From contig NZ_SLXS01000002.1 of assembly GCF_004340785.1 (NCBI RefSeq), positions 248,001 through 312,000 of the forward strand: DNA of 64,000 nt, written 5' to 3'. Positions 39,443 through 47,939 of this stretch are shown one piece after another. The position numbers and the translations under genes are program-made. This stretch comes from Tumebacillus sp. BK434. Its GTDB lineage: Bacteria; Bacillota; Bacilli; Tumebacillales; Tumebacillaceae. Position 1 is the stretch's first letter; each line of letters opens with the position of its first letter. A model generated the notes under the pieces. It saw nothing but the letters and a program-made list of their open reading frames with translations, had not been told where the DNA came from and did not search any database.

Positions 39443-40506
39443 CGAGAACCTACATCCTTGCCGAAGCGGGGGTCAACCACAACGGCTCGCTCGACCTTGC
39501 CAAACAACTGATCGACGCGGCAGTCGAAGCGGGAGCGGACGCTGTCAAGTTCCAAACTTTCAAAACGGAAAAGCTCGTCTCCAAAGCCGCCGAGAAAGCG
39601 GAGTACCAGAAAGAGACGACCGGCGCACAAGAGTCGCAGTACGAGATGATCAAAAAGTTAGAGCTGGATGAAGACGCGCACCGGGTGCTGATCGAGCATT
39701 GCGGGCGGCGCGGGATTCAATTTTTGTCCACGCCGTTCGACATGGACAGCGTCGACCTGCTGGCCGGCACATTCGACCTGCCGCGCTTGAAAGCGCCGTC
39801 CGGGGAGATCACCAATGCGCCGCTGCTCCTGAAGATGGCGCGCACCGGCAAGCCGATCATCGTCTCGACCGGGATGAGCACGCTCGGCGAAGTCGAGACG
39901 GCGCTCGGGGTGCTGGCATACGGCTATCTTGGCGGGGATGAGCCTTCCGCCGAGGCGTTCCAAGCGGCCTATGCAGCGGAAGCCGGCCAACGCATGCTGC
40001 AGGAAAAAGTCACCCTGTTGCATTGCACGACCGAATATCCAACGCCTTACGGAGATGTCAACCTGCGGGCGATGGACGCGATGGGGCAGGCGTTTGGGTT
40101 GCCGGTCGGTTATTCCGATCATACCCAAGGCATCGCCGTGCCGATCGCGGCGGCGGCGCGCGGGGCGGTGCTGATCGAAAAGCACTTCACCCTCGACCGC
40201 ACCTTGCCGGGGCCGGACCATCAAGCGTCACTGGAACCTGATGAGTTAAAAGCGATGGTCGACGGCATCCGCCAGATCGAAGCGGCGCTTGGCGTCGCCG
40301 TCAAAGTGCCGGTCGCGTCCGAGTTGAAGAACAAGCCGGTGGCGCGCAAGAGCCTCGTCGCGGCCCGGGCAATCGCCAAAGGGGAACTGTTCACCGCCGA
40401 GAACGTTACCGTCAAGCGGCCCGGCACCGGGAAATCGCCGCTTTACTTCTGGGACGTGCTGGGCCGAACGGCCGAACGCGACTATCAGGAAGAAGACCCG
40501 ATCTAA
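39439..40506 (+). CDS. legI: N,N'-diacetyllegionaminic acid synthase (LegI/NeuB-type)
   Basis: Condenses the 2,4-diacetamido-6-deoxymannose with phosphoenolpyruvate. The 355-residue protein has the NeuB barrel (ILAEAGVNHNGSLDLAKQLI, AVKFQTFKTEKLVSK, LKAPSGEITNAPLL, TEYPTPYGDVNLRAM, GYSDHTQGI, IEKHFTLDRTLPGPDHQASL) and a C-terminal antifreeze-like SAF domain (SLVAARAIAKGELFTAENV). The KAEYQ segment near residue 54-58 is typical of legionaminic rather than sialic acid synthases. ATG overlaps the legG stop (ATGA). Confidence 0.93.
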   Translation: MTRTYILAEAGVNHNGSLDLAKQLIDAAVEAGADAVKFQTFKTEKLVSKAAEKAEYQKETTGAQESQYEMIKKLELDEDAHRVLIEHCGRRGIQFLSTPFDMDSVDLLAGTFDLPRLKAPSGEITNAPLLLKMARTGKPIIVSTGMSTLGEVETALGVLAYGYLGGDEPSAEAFQAAYAAEAGQRMLQEKVTLLHCTTEYPTPYGDVNLRAMDAMGQAFGLPVGYSDHTQGIAVPIAAAARGAVLIEKHFTLDRTLPGPDHQASLEPDELKAMVDGIRQIEAALGVAVKVPVASELKNKPVARKSLVAARAIAKGELFTAENVTVKRPGTGKSPLYFWDVLGRTAERDYQEEDPI

Positions 40507-40529
40507 ACGGAAGCAAAGGGAGTGTTGAC

Positions 40530-41588
40530 ATGAAAAACTGGAGACAGATTCTGATCCCCCCGTCTGCTTCCATCCTGCGCGCGATCGAGACGATCGACCA
40601 AGGGGCGTTGCAGATCGCGCTGATCACCGATGCGGCCGGCCGGCTGCTCGGCACCGTGACCGACGGCGATGTACGGCGCGGGATCTTGCGCGGCGTGGCG
40701 CTGGATCGGGACGTGGCGGAGATCATGAACACCGCGCCGATCACCGCGTCTTCGCAAGACACGCAAGAAACCATTTTGGCAACGATGAAGCAGCGCCGCC
40801 TGCAGCAGATCCCGATCCTCGACCGCGACGGTCTGGTCATCGGGGTGCAGGTGCTGGCCGACCTGCTGCGCGCCGGGCAAAAGGACAACTGGGTCGTCCT
40901 GATGGCGGGCGGTCTCGGTACACGGCTGGCACCGCTGACCAACGAAACGCCGAAGCCGCTGTTGAAAGTCGGCACGAAGCCGCTGCTCGAGACGATCATG
41001 CAGAACTTCATCGAATACGGGTTCCACAAATTCTACCTCTCCGTCAACTACAAGGCGGAGATGATCCGTGACTATTTCGGCGATGGTTCGCGCTTCGGCG
41101 TCGAGATCCGCTACGTCCACGAGGAAAAGCGCATGGGCACCGCCGGTGCTTTGTCGCTGCTGCCGGAGCGTCCGGAAGAGACTTTCTTCGTGATGAACGG
41201 GGATCTGCTGACCAAAGTCAACTTCCAGCAACTGCTCGACTTCCATCACGAGCATGGCGCGACGGGGACGATGTGTGTGCGGGAGTACGATTTCCAGATC
41301 CCGTACGGCGTGGTGAAAACGGACAAGCACCGCCTGCAAGGGATCGTCGAGAAGCCGGTCGAGCACTTCTTCGTCAATGCGGGGATCTACGTCTTAGAGC
41401 CGGAGTGCATCGACCTGATCCCGCAAGACAGCTTTTACGACATGCCGAGCCTGTTCGAGCAGCTGATCGGGCGGCAGAGCGAGACGAGCGTCTTCCCGAT
41501 CCGCGAATACTGGATGGACATCGGCCAGATCGCCGATTACGAGCGGGCGAACGGCGAGTTCGCCGAGGTGTTCCTTGATCGGGGCTAA
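40530..41588 (+). CDS. ptmE: CBS-domain sugar-1-phosphate nucleotidyltransferase (PtmE-type)
   Basis: Two CBS repeats (residues 1-115; LGTVTDGDVRRGILRG) precede a nucleotidyltransferase domain with VLMAGGLGTRLAPLTNETPK, PLLETIMQNFIEYGF and FFVMNGDLLTKVNF. In Campylobacter the homologous PtmE makes GDP-glucosamine, the entry of the GDP-route to legionaminic acid; 352 residues agrees. CBS repeats suggest nucleotide control. GGGAG precedes ATG 40530. The gene overlaps legF by 14 bases. Confidence 0.88.
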   Translation: MKNWRQILIPPSASILRAIETIDQGALQIALITDAAGRLLGTVTDGDVRRGILRGVALDRDVAEIMNTAPITASSQDTQETILATMKQRRLQQIPILDRDGLVIGVQVLADLLRAGQKDNWVVLMAGGLGTRLAPLTNETPKPLLKVGTKPLLETIMQNFIEYGFHKFYLSVNYKAEMIRDYFGDGSRFGVEIRYVHEEKRMGTAGALSLLPERPEETFFVMNGDLLTKVNFQQLLDFHHEHGATGTMCVREYDFQIPYGVVKTDKHRLQGIVEKPVEHFFVNAGIYVLEPECIDLIPQDSFYDMPSLFEQLIGRQSETSVFPIREYWMDIGQIADYERANGEFAEVFLDRG

Positions 41589-42270
41589 GCGCGTGCTCGC
41601 GGTGATCCCGGCGCGGGGCGGCTCCAAAGGCGTCCCGCGCAAAAACATCCGCGAGCTTGCGGGCAAGCCGCTCCTCGCCTGGTCGATCGAAGCGGCCCGG
41701 CAGTCCAAGTATATCGACCGTGTGATCCTGTCTTCCGATGACCCGGAAATCATCGAAACGGCTCAAGCTTGGGGCTGCGAAGTCCCATTCATCCGCCCGG
41801 CGGAGCTGGCCGCCGACGATACCCCCGGCATCGACCCGATCCTGCATGCCCTCAGCCAAGTGCCCGGCTATGACTACGTCATCCTGCTCCAGCCGACGTC
41901 GCCGCTGCGCACTGCGGAGGACATCGACGCCTGTGTCGAGCAACTGCTGCGCGCCGCGGCACCCTGTTGCGTCACCGTCACCGAGCCTGCCAAAAGCCCC
42001 TACTGGATGTACACCCTGCAGGCAAACAACGCCATGCAGCCGCTCATCCAGCAAGAGCTCGTCACCCGCCGCCAAGACCTCCCTAAGGCGTTCGCTTTAA
42101 ACGGAGCTGTCTACGTGGCGGAAGCGGAGTGGCTGAAGCGGACGAAAAGCTTCCTCACAGAAGAAACGGTCGCCCACATTATGCCCAGCGACCGCTCCTT
42201 CGACATCGACACAGAGCTCGACCTCTTCTTAGCCGAAGCTCTTCTAAAACAACGAGTGGCTCAAAGGTAA
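41575..42270 (+). CDS. legF: CMP-legionaminic acid synthetase (LegF/NeuA-type)
   Basis: Activates legionaminic acid with CTP, giving the donor for Maf. The 231-residue protein has the cytidylyltransferase P loop VLAVIPARGGSKGVPRKNI, SSDDPEIIETA and LQPTSPLRTAEDIDACV, and ends DTELDLFLAE. The start is TTG 41575 with GAGGTG upstream; GTG 41593 is an alternative but would cut into the conserved N terminus. Last gene of the operon, followed by a terminator. Confidence 0.93.
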   Translation: MIGAKRVLAVIPARGGSKGVPRKNIRELAGKPLLAWSIEAARQSKYIDRVILSSDDPEIIETAQAWGCEVPFIRPAELAADDTPGIDPILHALSQVPGYDYVILLQPTSPLRTAEDIDACVEQLLRAAAPCCVTVTEPAKSPYWMYTLQANNAMQPLIQQELVTRRQDLPKAFALNGAVYVAEAEWLKRTKSFLTEETVAHIMPSDRSFDIDTELDLFLAEALLKQRVAQR

Positions 42271-42310
42271 CTCGGGGGAGGGCGGGACCACCCAGCCAAT
42301 CTGACCACCA

Positions 42311-42343
42311 AAAAACGCTGCCCCCATGGGCAGCGTCCTTCTT
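42311..42343. terminator. Bidirectional terminator legF / minus-strand membrane gene
   Basis: Nine-bp stem ACGCTGCCC / GGGCAGCGT with loop CCAT. A run of A on the left gives a strong minus-strand T tract, and CCTTCTTTT follows on the plus strand. The two convergent genes end on either side. Confidence 0.88.
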
Positions 42344-42736
42344 TTAAAGAATCTGGTTGAAAGTAAGCAAAATCGAGATCAAAATCGTCACGACCGCCGC
42401 CACCAAAAACGTAGCGTCACGGCCCTTCTCCGCGAGCTCGACCTTATCCCGCGCGTTCTTCTCCTCATCCTCGGCCCGCAGCTCCGCGACATCCTCCGGC
42501 GTCTTGCCCTTCGGAATGATCGCCGGCAGATTGTACCGCCTGCGGAACGAGAACAGCCGCGAGAAAATCACCACACCGAGGATCAAAAGCAACAGCCCAA
42601 TCTGAAAAAGCGAATTCGATAAGTGCTCTGCAAAACTCGCCAACCCGTCCGGCCGATACTTAATCCAGACATACACCGCTACGACAACCGTCGCGATCAG
42701 CCCGATGTACAGCCCCCGCCTCAAACCTCTGCCCAT
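42344..42736 (-). CDS. Small membrane protein, DUF3899-like
   Basis: A 130-residue protein with three predicted membrane helices (GLYIGLIATVVVAVYVWI, FQIGLLLLILGVVIFSRL, ATFLVAAVVTILISILLTF). A charged loop (KGKTPEDVAELRAEDEEKN) lies between the last two. The pattern resembles the DUF3899 family of Bacilli; this is a tentative match and no function is known. AAGGGTGG lies upstream of ATG 42736. Confidence 0.6.
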   Translation of the reverse strand: MGRGLRRGLYIGLIATVVVAVYVWIKYRPDGLASFAEHLSNSLFQIGLLLLILGVVIFSRLFSFRRRYNLPAIIPKGKTPEDVAELRAEDEEKNARDKVELAEKGRDATFLVAAVVTILISILLTFNQIL

Positions 42737-42765
42737 CCTGCACCACCCTTCCTCATGCCACGACC

Positions 42766-43074
42766 CTACAGGTCGTAAATGCTCTCCACTTCTACCGTCT
42801 CAAAGCGGGTCGTATGCTCCTCCCCGCCCTGACGGTACCCTACTTCATAATATTCATACGTTCGTTCCACCAACCGGATATCGGTCACCCCGTAGTCGGT
42901 CATCAACAGCGCCACCAAGTCGGTTTTCGCCTCGGCCGCTTCCTCATCCGCCACGATCAGTTCGATCGCTTCCATCTGCGCCCACGACAAGAGCAGCAGA
43001 TCGATATCGTTAACCGGCTCCACCTCAAGCAATGGATCGATGTTCGTATTGTTCGAATCGGTCACGTCTGTCAC
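42766..43074 (-). CDS. Acidic hypothetical protein
   Basis: A 102-residue soluble, strongly acidic protein (many Asp/Glu, e.g. LIVADEEAAEAKTDLVALL, ETVEVESIYDL) with no motif I recognise. Start GTG 43074 with AGGAAAGG upstream; GTG 43065 is an alternative. It lies 29 bases before the small membrane-protein gene on the same strand, so the two are probably co-transcribed. Coding call rests on the open frame, ribosome site and spacing. Confidence 0.6.
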   Translation of the reverse strand: MTDVTDSNNTNIDPLLEVEPVNDIDLLLLSWAQMEAIELIVADEEAAEAKTDLVALLMTDYGVTDIRLVERTYEYYEVGYRQGGEEHTTRFETVEVESIYDL

Positions 43075-43204
43075 ATCCTTTCCTGCAATGCCAATCTTCC
43101 ATCTATCTTACCACATTTTTGCGCCGGTTAGCCCTGCCGCACAGGAAAACGAACGCCCGAGTGAGAAGTCATTAAGGAGACACACAACGAAAGGAGCTTG
43201 GACG

Positions 43205-44338
43205 ATGCGCGAAGTGGTTCGAATCATGCAAGCGGGCGATCTGCACCTCGGCACGCCGTTTTCCGGAAGCGGGTTTCCGGTCGAAAAGGCGCGCAAAAGA
43301 CGGCGCGAACTGCTCGGCACCTTCCGCAAACTGGTGGAAGCGGTCGTGGAGCAGAAGGCGGAGCTGTTGCTGCTCACCGGCGATGTCTTCGAAGCCGATT
43401 GGGTCTCGGAAGCAGAAGTCGCCGAAGTGCGCCAACTGCTTGCCGGGCTCAACCGTCCCGTGCTGATCACGCCGGGCAACCATGACTGTCTGCAACCGGG
43501 CGGCCCCTATTCCTTCGGGGATTGGCCCGACAATGTCCATATCTTCGGCCCGCAAGTGGAGGCCGTTTCATTTGAAGCGTACCATCTCACCGTACACGGC
43601 TACGGCTATGGAGCCAGATGGCTCAAGGAAAATCCCTTCCGCAACTACCGCGTCCCCGAAGACGGCGGCCTGCACATCGTAATGATCCACGGCTCCTTCG
43701 ACGCGCCTGAAGGTACTCCGTACCTGCCGATCAGCGCCGCAGAAGTCAAAAACATCGGCGCCGACTACGCCGCATTCGGCCATTACCACCAAGCCAGCGT
43801 GTTGCTTGACCAAGCCGGTCTGATGCAGGCGGCCTATGCCGGGTCGCTGGAGCCGCTCGGCTACGACGAACCGGGCGAACACGGCGCCTTCCTGCTCGAA
43901 GTCACCCGTGGCGGGGCGCGCGTCGAATGGCTGCCCCTCGCACAGCGAGCGTACTGCAGCCTCGAAGTCGACATCAGCGGCGCCCAATCCCTTTTTGACA
44001 TCGTCGAAAAAGTCAACACAGTGGTGCCCGCCGCGTCCAAAGGCCGCGACCTGCTCGACATCACCTTGAGCGGGGCACTCGATCCGGGACTGATTCTCGA
44101 CCGCGAAGATCTCCTCGAGCGCCTGCAAGACATCGCCTATCACTTGCGCCTCGTCGATGACACCCATCCTGACATCGACGGCGACGCCTTTGCCGCGCAT
44201 TCTGCGCAAGGCCGCTACGTGGCGCGGCTTCGCGAGCGGCTGGAAAGCGAAACGGACGAAGCGAAACGCCGCACCCTCGAACGGGCTCTGCAACTCGGCC
44301 TGCTCGCCTACGAACGCGGCAAGGTGGTGAACACATGA
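43205..44338 (+). CDS. yhaO: YhaO/SbcD-type DNA exonuclease
   Basis: A 377-residue calcineurin-like metallophosphoesterase. All metal-binding motifs are present: GDLHLGT, LLLLTGDVFE, TPGNHDCL, MIHGSFD and AFGHYHQ. The family acts with an SbcC/Rad50-like ATPase in DNA repair; the partner gene overlaps by four bases. AAAGGAG lies 9 bases before ATG 43205. A longer in-frame extension to 43040 overlaps an opposing gene's start region and has no ribosome site. Confidence 0.92.
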   Translation: MREVVRIMQAGDLHLGTPFSGSGFPVEKARKRRRELLGTFRKLVEAVVEQKAELLLLTGDVFEADWVSEAEVAEVRQLLAGLNRPVLITPGNHDCLQPGGPYSFGDWPDNVHIFGPQVEAVSFEAYHLTVHGYGYGARWLKENPFRNYRVPEDGGLHIVMIHGSFDAPEGTPYLPISAAEVKNIGADYAAFGHYHQASVLLDQAGLMQAAYAGSLEPLGYDEPGEHGAFLLEVTRGGARVEWLPLAQRAYCSLEVDISGAQSLFDIVEKVNTVVPAASKGRDLLDITLSGALDPGLILDREDLLERLQDIAYHLRLVDDTHPDIDGDAFAAHSAQGRYVARLRERLESETDEAKRRTLERALQLGLLAYERGKVVNT

Positions 44339-46845
44339 AGATCCTCAAAGCACAGATCGACGGTTTCGGCCGCTACAGCGGGGTGACCTTCTCTTTCGAC
44401 CACGGCCTGAACATCATCTACGGCCCGAACGAAGCGGGCAAATCCACTCTGCAGCAGTTTCTCGTCGCCATGCTCTACGGCATGAAAAAGCCGGGACGCA
44501 AGCGCGCCGTCTACTTAGAAGAAGAAGCCAAATACCGCCCCTGGCAGGGCAGCCCCTACGGCGGCATTCTCTGGGTCGAGCAGGAAGGCGTCACCTACCG
44601 CATCGAGCGCTCGCTGCGCAAAGAAGACGAGTGGGTGCGCGTCTATCGGCAGGACACCGGCGAAGAGGTCACCAAGCGCTTTGCGGTCGATTCTAACAAA
44701 GAGCTCGCTTTCGCCAAAGAGCTGACCGGCGCGGACCGGGAGCTTTTTGTCAACACGCTGTGCATCGGGCCGGTCGATGAGCGCGAGCGGGCGTCGTGGC
44801 TGCGGGAAAGCGTGCGCCACTCCCAAGGGGGAGCTGCGGAAGAGCTGATCATCCCCGAGCAGTCGCGCATCCGCGATGCCGAAGAAGCGATCGCCAAGCG
44901 CCTCGAAGCGATCGGCACCGAGCGCGCGCCGACGAAACCGCTCGGCCTCGCGCTCAAACAGCGCGAGGAGCTGATCAAAGCCTATCAGGACGCGCTCGCC
45001 CAAGAGCATTCCCAGCGCGACGCCCGCCTGAACGCAGAAGGCGAAGCGGCGGAGTGGCAGGAAGCTGTCCACGACGAGCAGCGCCTGCGCCGCGAGCTGG
45101 GGGAACAGCTCGCCCTGTACCTCAACGTGCAGGAAGCACGCCGCGGCGAACTGGCCGGGCGGCTGTTGCAGTTGGAGGAGGCGCTAGAAGCCAACGCTGC
45201 CCTCGCGCCGCTCGGCATCGGCGAAGACGCCTTCCGCGACGTGCAGCAAGACTTCCAGCGCCTCGTCACCGCGAAGCAGGAGACCGACTCCTACCAAAAA
45301 CGCCTGCAAGTGCTGGAAGAAGAATCTCGCACGGCTGCCCAATACGCCGCCCAGCACAAGGGAATGGATGAAAGCAAACTCTCCCAGATGGAACAGACGG
45401 CCAGCCGCCTGGAGTGGTACGAAACGCATACCGAGCAGGGAGCCGCCCCGCGCGACGCCGCAGAGCTGGAAGACCTCGAAGTGCGCCACACCACAGCGCA
45501 TCGCAGCTTCCTGCTCGGCGTGGCCGCCACGGTGATCGCCATCCCGCTGACTTTTTGGCAGCTCTACATCGGCATCTTGCTGCTCCTCGCCTTGTTTTTC
45601 ACCGCCTCGTCTTATGTATCGAAAGGCAAGCTGGCGGCGGAGATCGAGAAATGGAAGCAGGGGCAGAAAAGCACCGAGCTGGAGCAGGAGGCGATGTCGG
45701 CCGAGCAGGAGCGCCTGGAAGCGTCCCTGCAGCAGCAGCTCGCCGACTTCGGCGTCGACACCCCGCGCCAGTTCCGCCAAAAGTGGAACGACCTGCTCAA
45801 AGCGCGCCAGCAAGTCGCCTTGTACGACAAGCAGTTCCAATGGCTCCATGGCGAACTCAACCGCGCCAACTCCGAGCGCGACATCATCGCCCGCCGCGTC
45901 TTGCGCGTCATCGGCGGCGAAGAGTCGCAGGCGGCGTCCTACGACAACGACGCCTTGCGCCGCGAGATCGAGACATGGGAAGCGCGCTTCGCCGAATCCC
46001 GCCGCCGCAAAGAGCAGGCTCTGGTCTGGGAGCGCGAACAGGCCGACTTGCAGCACGAGCTGCAACTGCTCGACAAAGACCTCCAGCGCTATGTCGAGAT
46101 CGCCGACCAGCTCGGCATCCGGCCTGCGCCGCCTTCGCTGTTGCTGCAGGAGACGGTGAGCGGCGAGGAAGTGGAGCGCCGGTACGAGGCATGGCGGACG
46201 GCCGATCGCGTTTTGCTGGAGAAAAAGTCCACCTATGCGGCCGCCAGCACCCGCTACGAGACGCTGCAGGAAGGGGCGGCTGCACCGGCCGATCTGCTCT
46301 TGGAGAAGGAGCGGGCCGAAGCGGCGCTGCAAAGCATCGCCGAAGAGCGGGAAGCGCTGTTGATCGCACAGGAGCTGTGGAGCGAAGTGAAAGAAGAGCT
46401 CTACCAGGCGATCGCGCCGCGCTTTGCCGGCGGGTTGTCCGAAGTGACCGCGCGGATCACCGGCGGGCGCTATCAGGAAGTCTACCTCGACCGCGAAGAG
46501 GCGATCACGACGATCTCGCCCGACTCCGGCTACACGGTGGAGCTATCCTCCTTGTCGGCGGGCACGATGGACCAGATCACCTTCGCGCTCGGCTTTGCTC
46601 TCTCCGGCTGGATGATCCCGGGCGGCGAGCAACTGCCGCTGCTGCTCGACGAGCCGTTCCGCCGCTATGACGACGGACGACTCGACGCGGTGTATGACGT
46701 GCTGCTGGAAGAGGCGGACAACCGCCAGATCTTCCTCTTCACCTGCCGCGAGCAGGAAGTCGAGCGCCTGCAGCAACTCGGCGGCGGCCGGACGGGCTTC
46801 GTCGATTTAAAAGTTGAAAAATATGGTATGATAAAGAGGACATAA
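44335..46845 (+). CDS. yhaN: YhaN/SbcC-type coiled-coil ATPase
   Basis: An 836-residue SMC/Rad50-like ATPase. Walker A is IIYGPNEAGKSTL (residues about 29-41). Long coiled coils follow (residues 180-370 and 430-690), interrupted by a hydrophobic pair (FLLGVAATVIAIPLTFWQL, GILLLLALFFTASSYV, about 385-420) that is characteristic of YhaN. The C-terminal half has the signature SSLSAGTMDQ and Walker B PLLLDEPFRRYDD. It likely works with YhaO in DNA end processing; the hydrophobic segment suggests membrane contact. Confidence 0.92.
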   Translation: MKILKAQIDGFGRYSGVTFSFDHGLNIIYGPNEAGKSTLQQFLVAMLYGMKKPGRKRAVYLEEEAKYRPWQGSPYGGILWVEQEGVTYRIERSLRKEDEWVRVYRQDTGEEVTKRFAVDSNKELAFAKELTGADRELFVNTLCIGPVDERERASWLRESVRHSQGGAAEELIIPEQSRIRDAEEAIAKRLEAIGTERAPTKPLGLALKQREELIKAYQDALAQEHSQRDARLNAEGEAAEWQEAVHDEQRLRRELGEQLALYLNVQEARRGELAGRLLQLEEALEANAALAPLGIGEDAFRDVQQDFQRLVTAKQETDSYQKRLQVLEEESRTAAQYAAQHKGMDESKLSQMEQTASRLEWYETHTEQGAAPRDAAELEDLEVRHTTAHRSFLLGVAATVIAIPLTFWQLYIGILLLLALFFTASSYVSKGKLAAEIEKWKQGQKSTELEQEAMSAEQERLEASLQQQLADFGVDTPRQFRQKWNDLLKARQQVALYDKQFQWLHGELNRANSERDIIARRVLRVIGGEESQAASYDNDALRREIETWEARFAESRRRKEQALVWEREQADLQHELQLLDKDLQRYVEIADQLGIRPAPPSLLLQETVSGEEVERRYEAWRTADRVLLEKKSTYAAASTRYETLQEGAAAPADLLLEKERAEAALQSIAEEREALLIAQELWSEVKEELYQAIAPRFAGGLSEVTARITGGRYQEVYLDREEAITTISPDSGYTVELSSLSAGTMDQITFALGFALSGWMIPGGEQLPLLLDEPFRRYDDGRLDAVYDVLLEEADNRQIFLFTCREQEVERLQQLGGGRTGFVDLKVEKYGMIKRT

Positions 46846-46895
46846 TAAGCTTTGTTCTACATACCAGCACCATGCTAAAAAGGGGGACCACATCG

Positions 46896-47795
46896 ATGAA
46901 GAAGACGGTAAGCATCATCGGCGTCCCGATGGACCTCGGCCAAGGCCGCCGCGGCGTCGACATGGGGCCGTTCGCGATCCGCTATGCCAGCGTGAAAGAG
47001 CGCATCGAACGCCTCGGACTGACGGTGAAAGACCAAGGCAACATCCATGTGCCGACGGCGGAGACGCACGACATCGAGAACCAGAAGCTGAAATACCTGC
47101 CGGAAGTGGCGCGTGTCTCGGAAGACCTCGCATCGAAAGTGAGCGACACGATGGCACAAGGCCATTTCCCGGTCATCCTGGGCGGCGACCACTCGATCTC
47201 GATCGGCTCGATCGCGGGCATCGCAAAGCACTTCAAGAAGCTCGGCGTGATCTGGTTTGACGCGCACGGCGACATGAATACCGAAGACACCACGCCGTCG
47301 GGCAACATCCACGGCATGCCGCTTGCGACCTGCATCGGCGACGGCAATGAGAAGTTGGTCAACATCGCCGGGTACGCGCCGAAGCTGCGCCCGGAGAACG
47401 TCGTCATCGTCGGCGCGCGCTCGATCGACCCGGATGAGCGCGAACTGATCAAAAAGCACGGCATCACCTGTTTCACCATGCATGAGATCGACAAGCTGGG
47501 CATCGCGAAAGTGATGGAAGAAGCGATCCGCATCGCCTCGAACGGCACGGACGGCATCCACTTGTCGCTCGACCTCGACTCGATCGACCCGGACATGTGC
47601 CCGGGCGTCGGCACCCCGGTGCTCGGCGGCGTCACCTACCGCGAAGGCCACCTCGCGATGGAGATGCTCTACCAGTCGGGCAAAGTCGTCTCCTGTGACC
47701 TCGTCGAAGTCAACCCGATCCTCGACGAACACAACATCACCGCCCGCACCGCCGTCGACCTGCTCTGCTCGCTGCTCGGCGAATCGGTGATGTAA
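46896..47795 (+). CDS. rocF: Arginase
   Basis: Hydrolyses arginine to ornithine and urea using a binuclear manganese centre. Metal ligands are seen in GGDHSISIGS, WFDAHGDMNT and SLDLDSIDPD. PSGNIHGMP (substrate loop) and the C-terminal GGVTYREGHLAMEML are intact. Length 299 agrees with Bacillus RocF. ATG 46896 is 9 bases after AGGGGG. It stands alone; no rocA/rocD or ureases are in the window. A RocR/AhrC-type operator was not recognised. Confidence 0.96.
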   Translation: MKKTVSIIGVPMDLGQGRRGVDMGPFAIRYASVKERIERLGLTVKDQGNIHVPTAETHDIENQKLKYLPEVARVSEDLASKVSDTMAQGHFPVILGGDHSISIGSIAGIAKHFKKLGVIWFDAHGDMNTEDTTPSGNIHGMPLATCIGDGNEKLVNIAGYAPKLRPENVVIVGARSIDPDERELIKKHGITCFTMHEIDKLGIAKVMEEAIRIASNGTDGIHLSLDLDSIDPDMCPGVGTPVLGGVTYREGHLAMEMLYQSGKVVSCDLVEVNPILDEHNITARTAVDLLCSLLGESVM

Positions 47796-47799
47796 TTTC

Positions 47800-47838
47800 A
47801 AACACCAGAAAGGCACCCGGAATGGGTGCTTTTTTTGT
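47800..47838 (+). terminator. Terminator of rocF, copy 1 of a duplicated sequence
   Basis: Stem GCACCC / GGGTGC, loop GGAAT, followed by seven T. The 38-base segment beginning AAACACCAGAAA is repeated with one substitution at 49951, after the secreted-protein gene. Confidence 0.9.
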
Positions 47839-47868
47839 TTGTAAAAGCACGATCAAAACAGCTTTGGA

Positions 47869-47895
47869 TTGATCTAATAGAAATATTTGTATAAT
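47869..47895 (+). promoter_or_regulatory. Candidate promoter of the secreted mosaic gene
   Basis: TTGATC (47869-47874), a 15-base spacer and a perfect TATAAT (47890-47895), 45 bases before the ATG. The spacing is short for SigA. Confidence 0.45.
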
Positions 47896-47939
47896 ATTAA
47901 TTGGATTAGTATGAATATTTTAACGGAGGATGGTTTCTA

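Noticed and set aside
42705-43131. Plus-strand frames opposite the two small minus-strand genes
   Set aside because: They lack ribosome sites, whereas the minus-strand genes have ribosome sites and a shared terminator.
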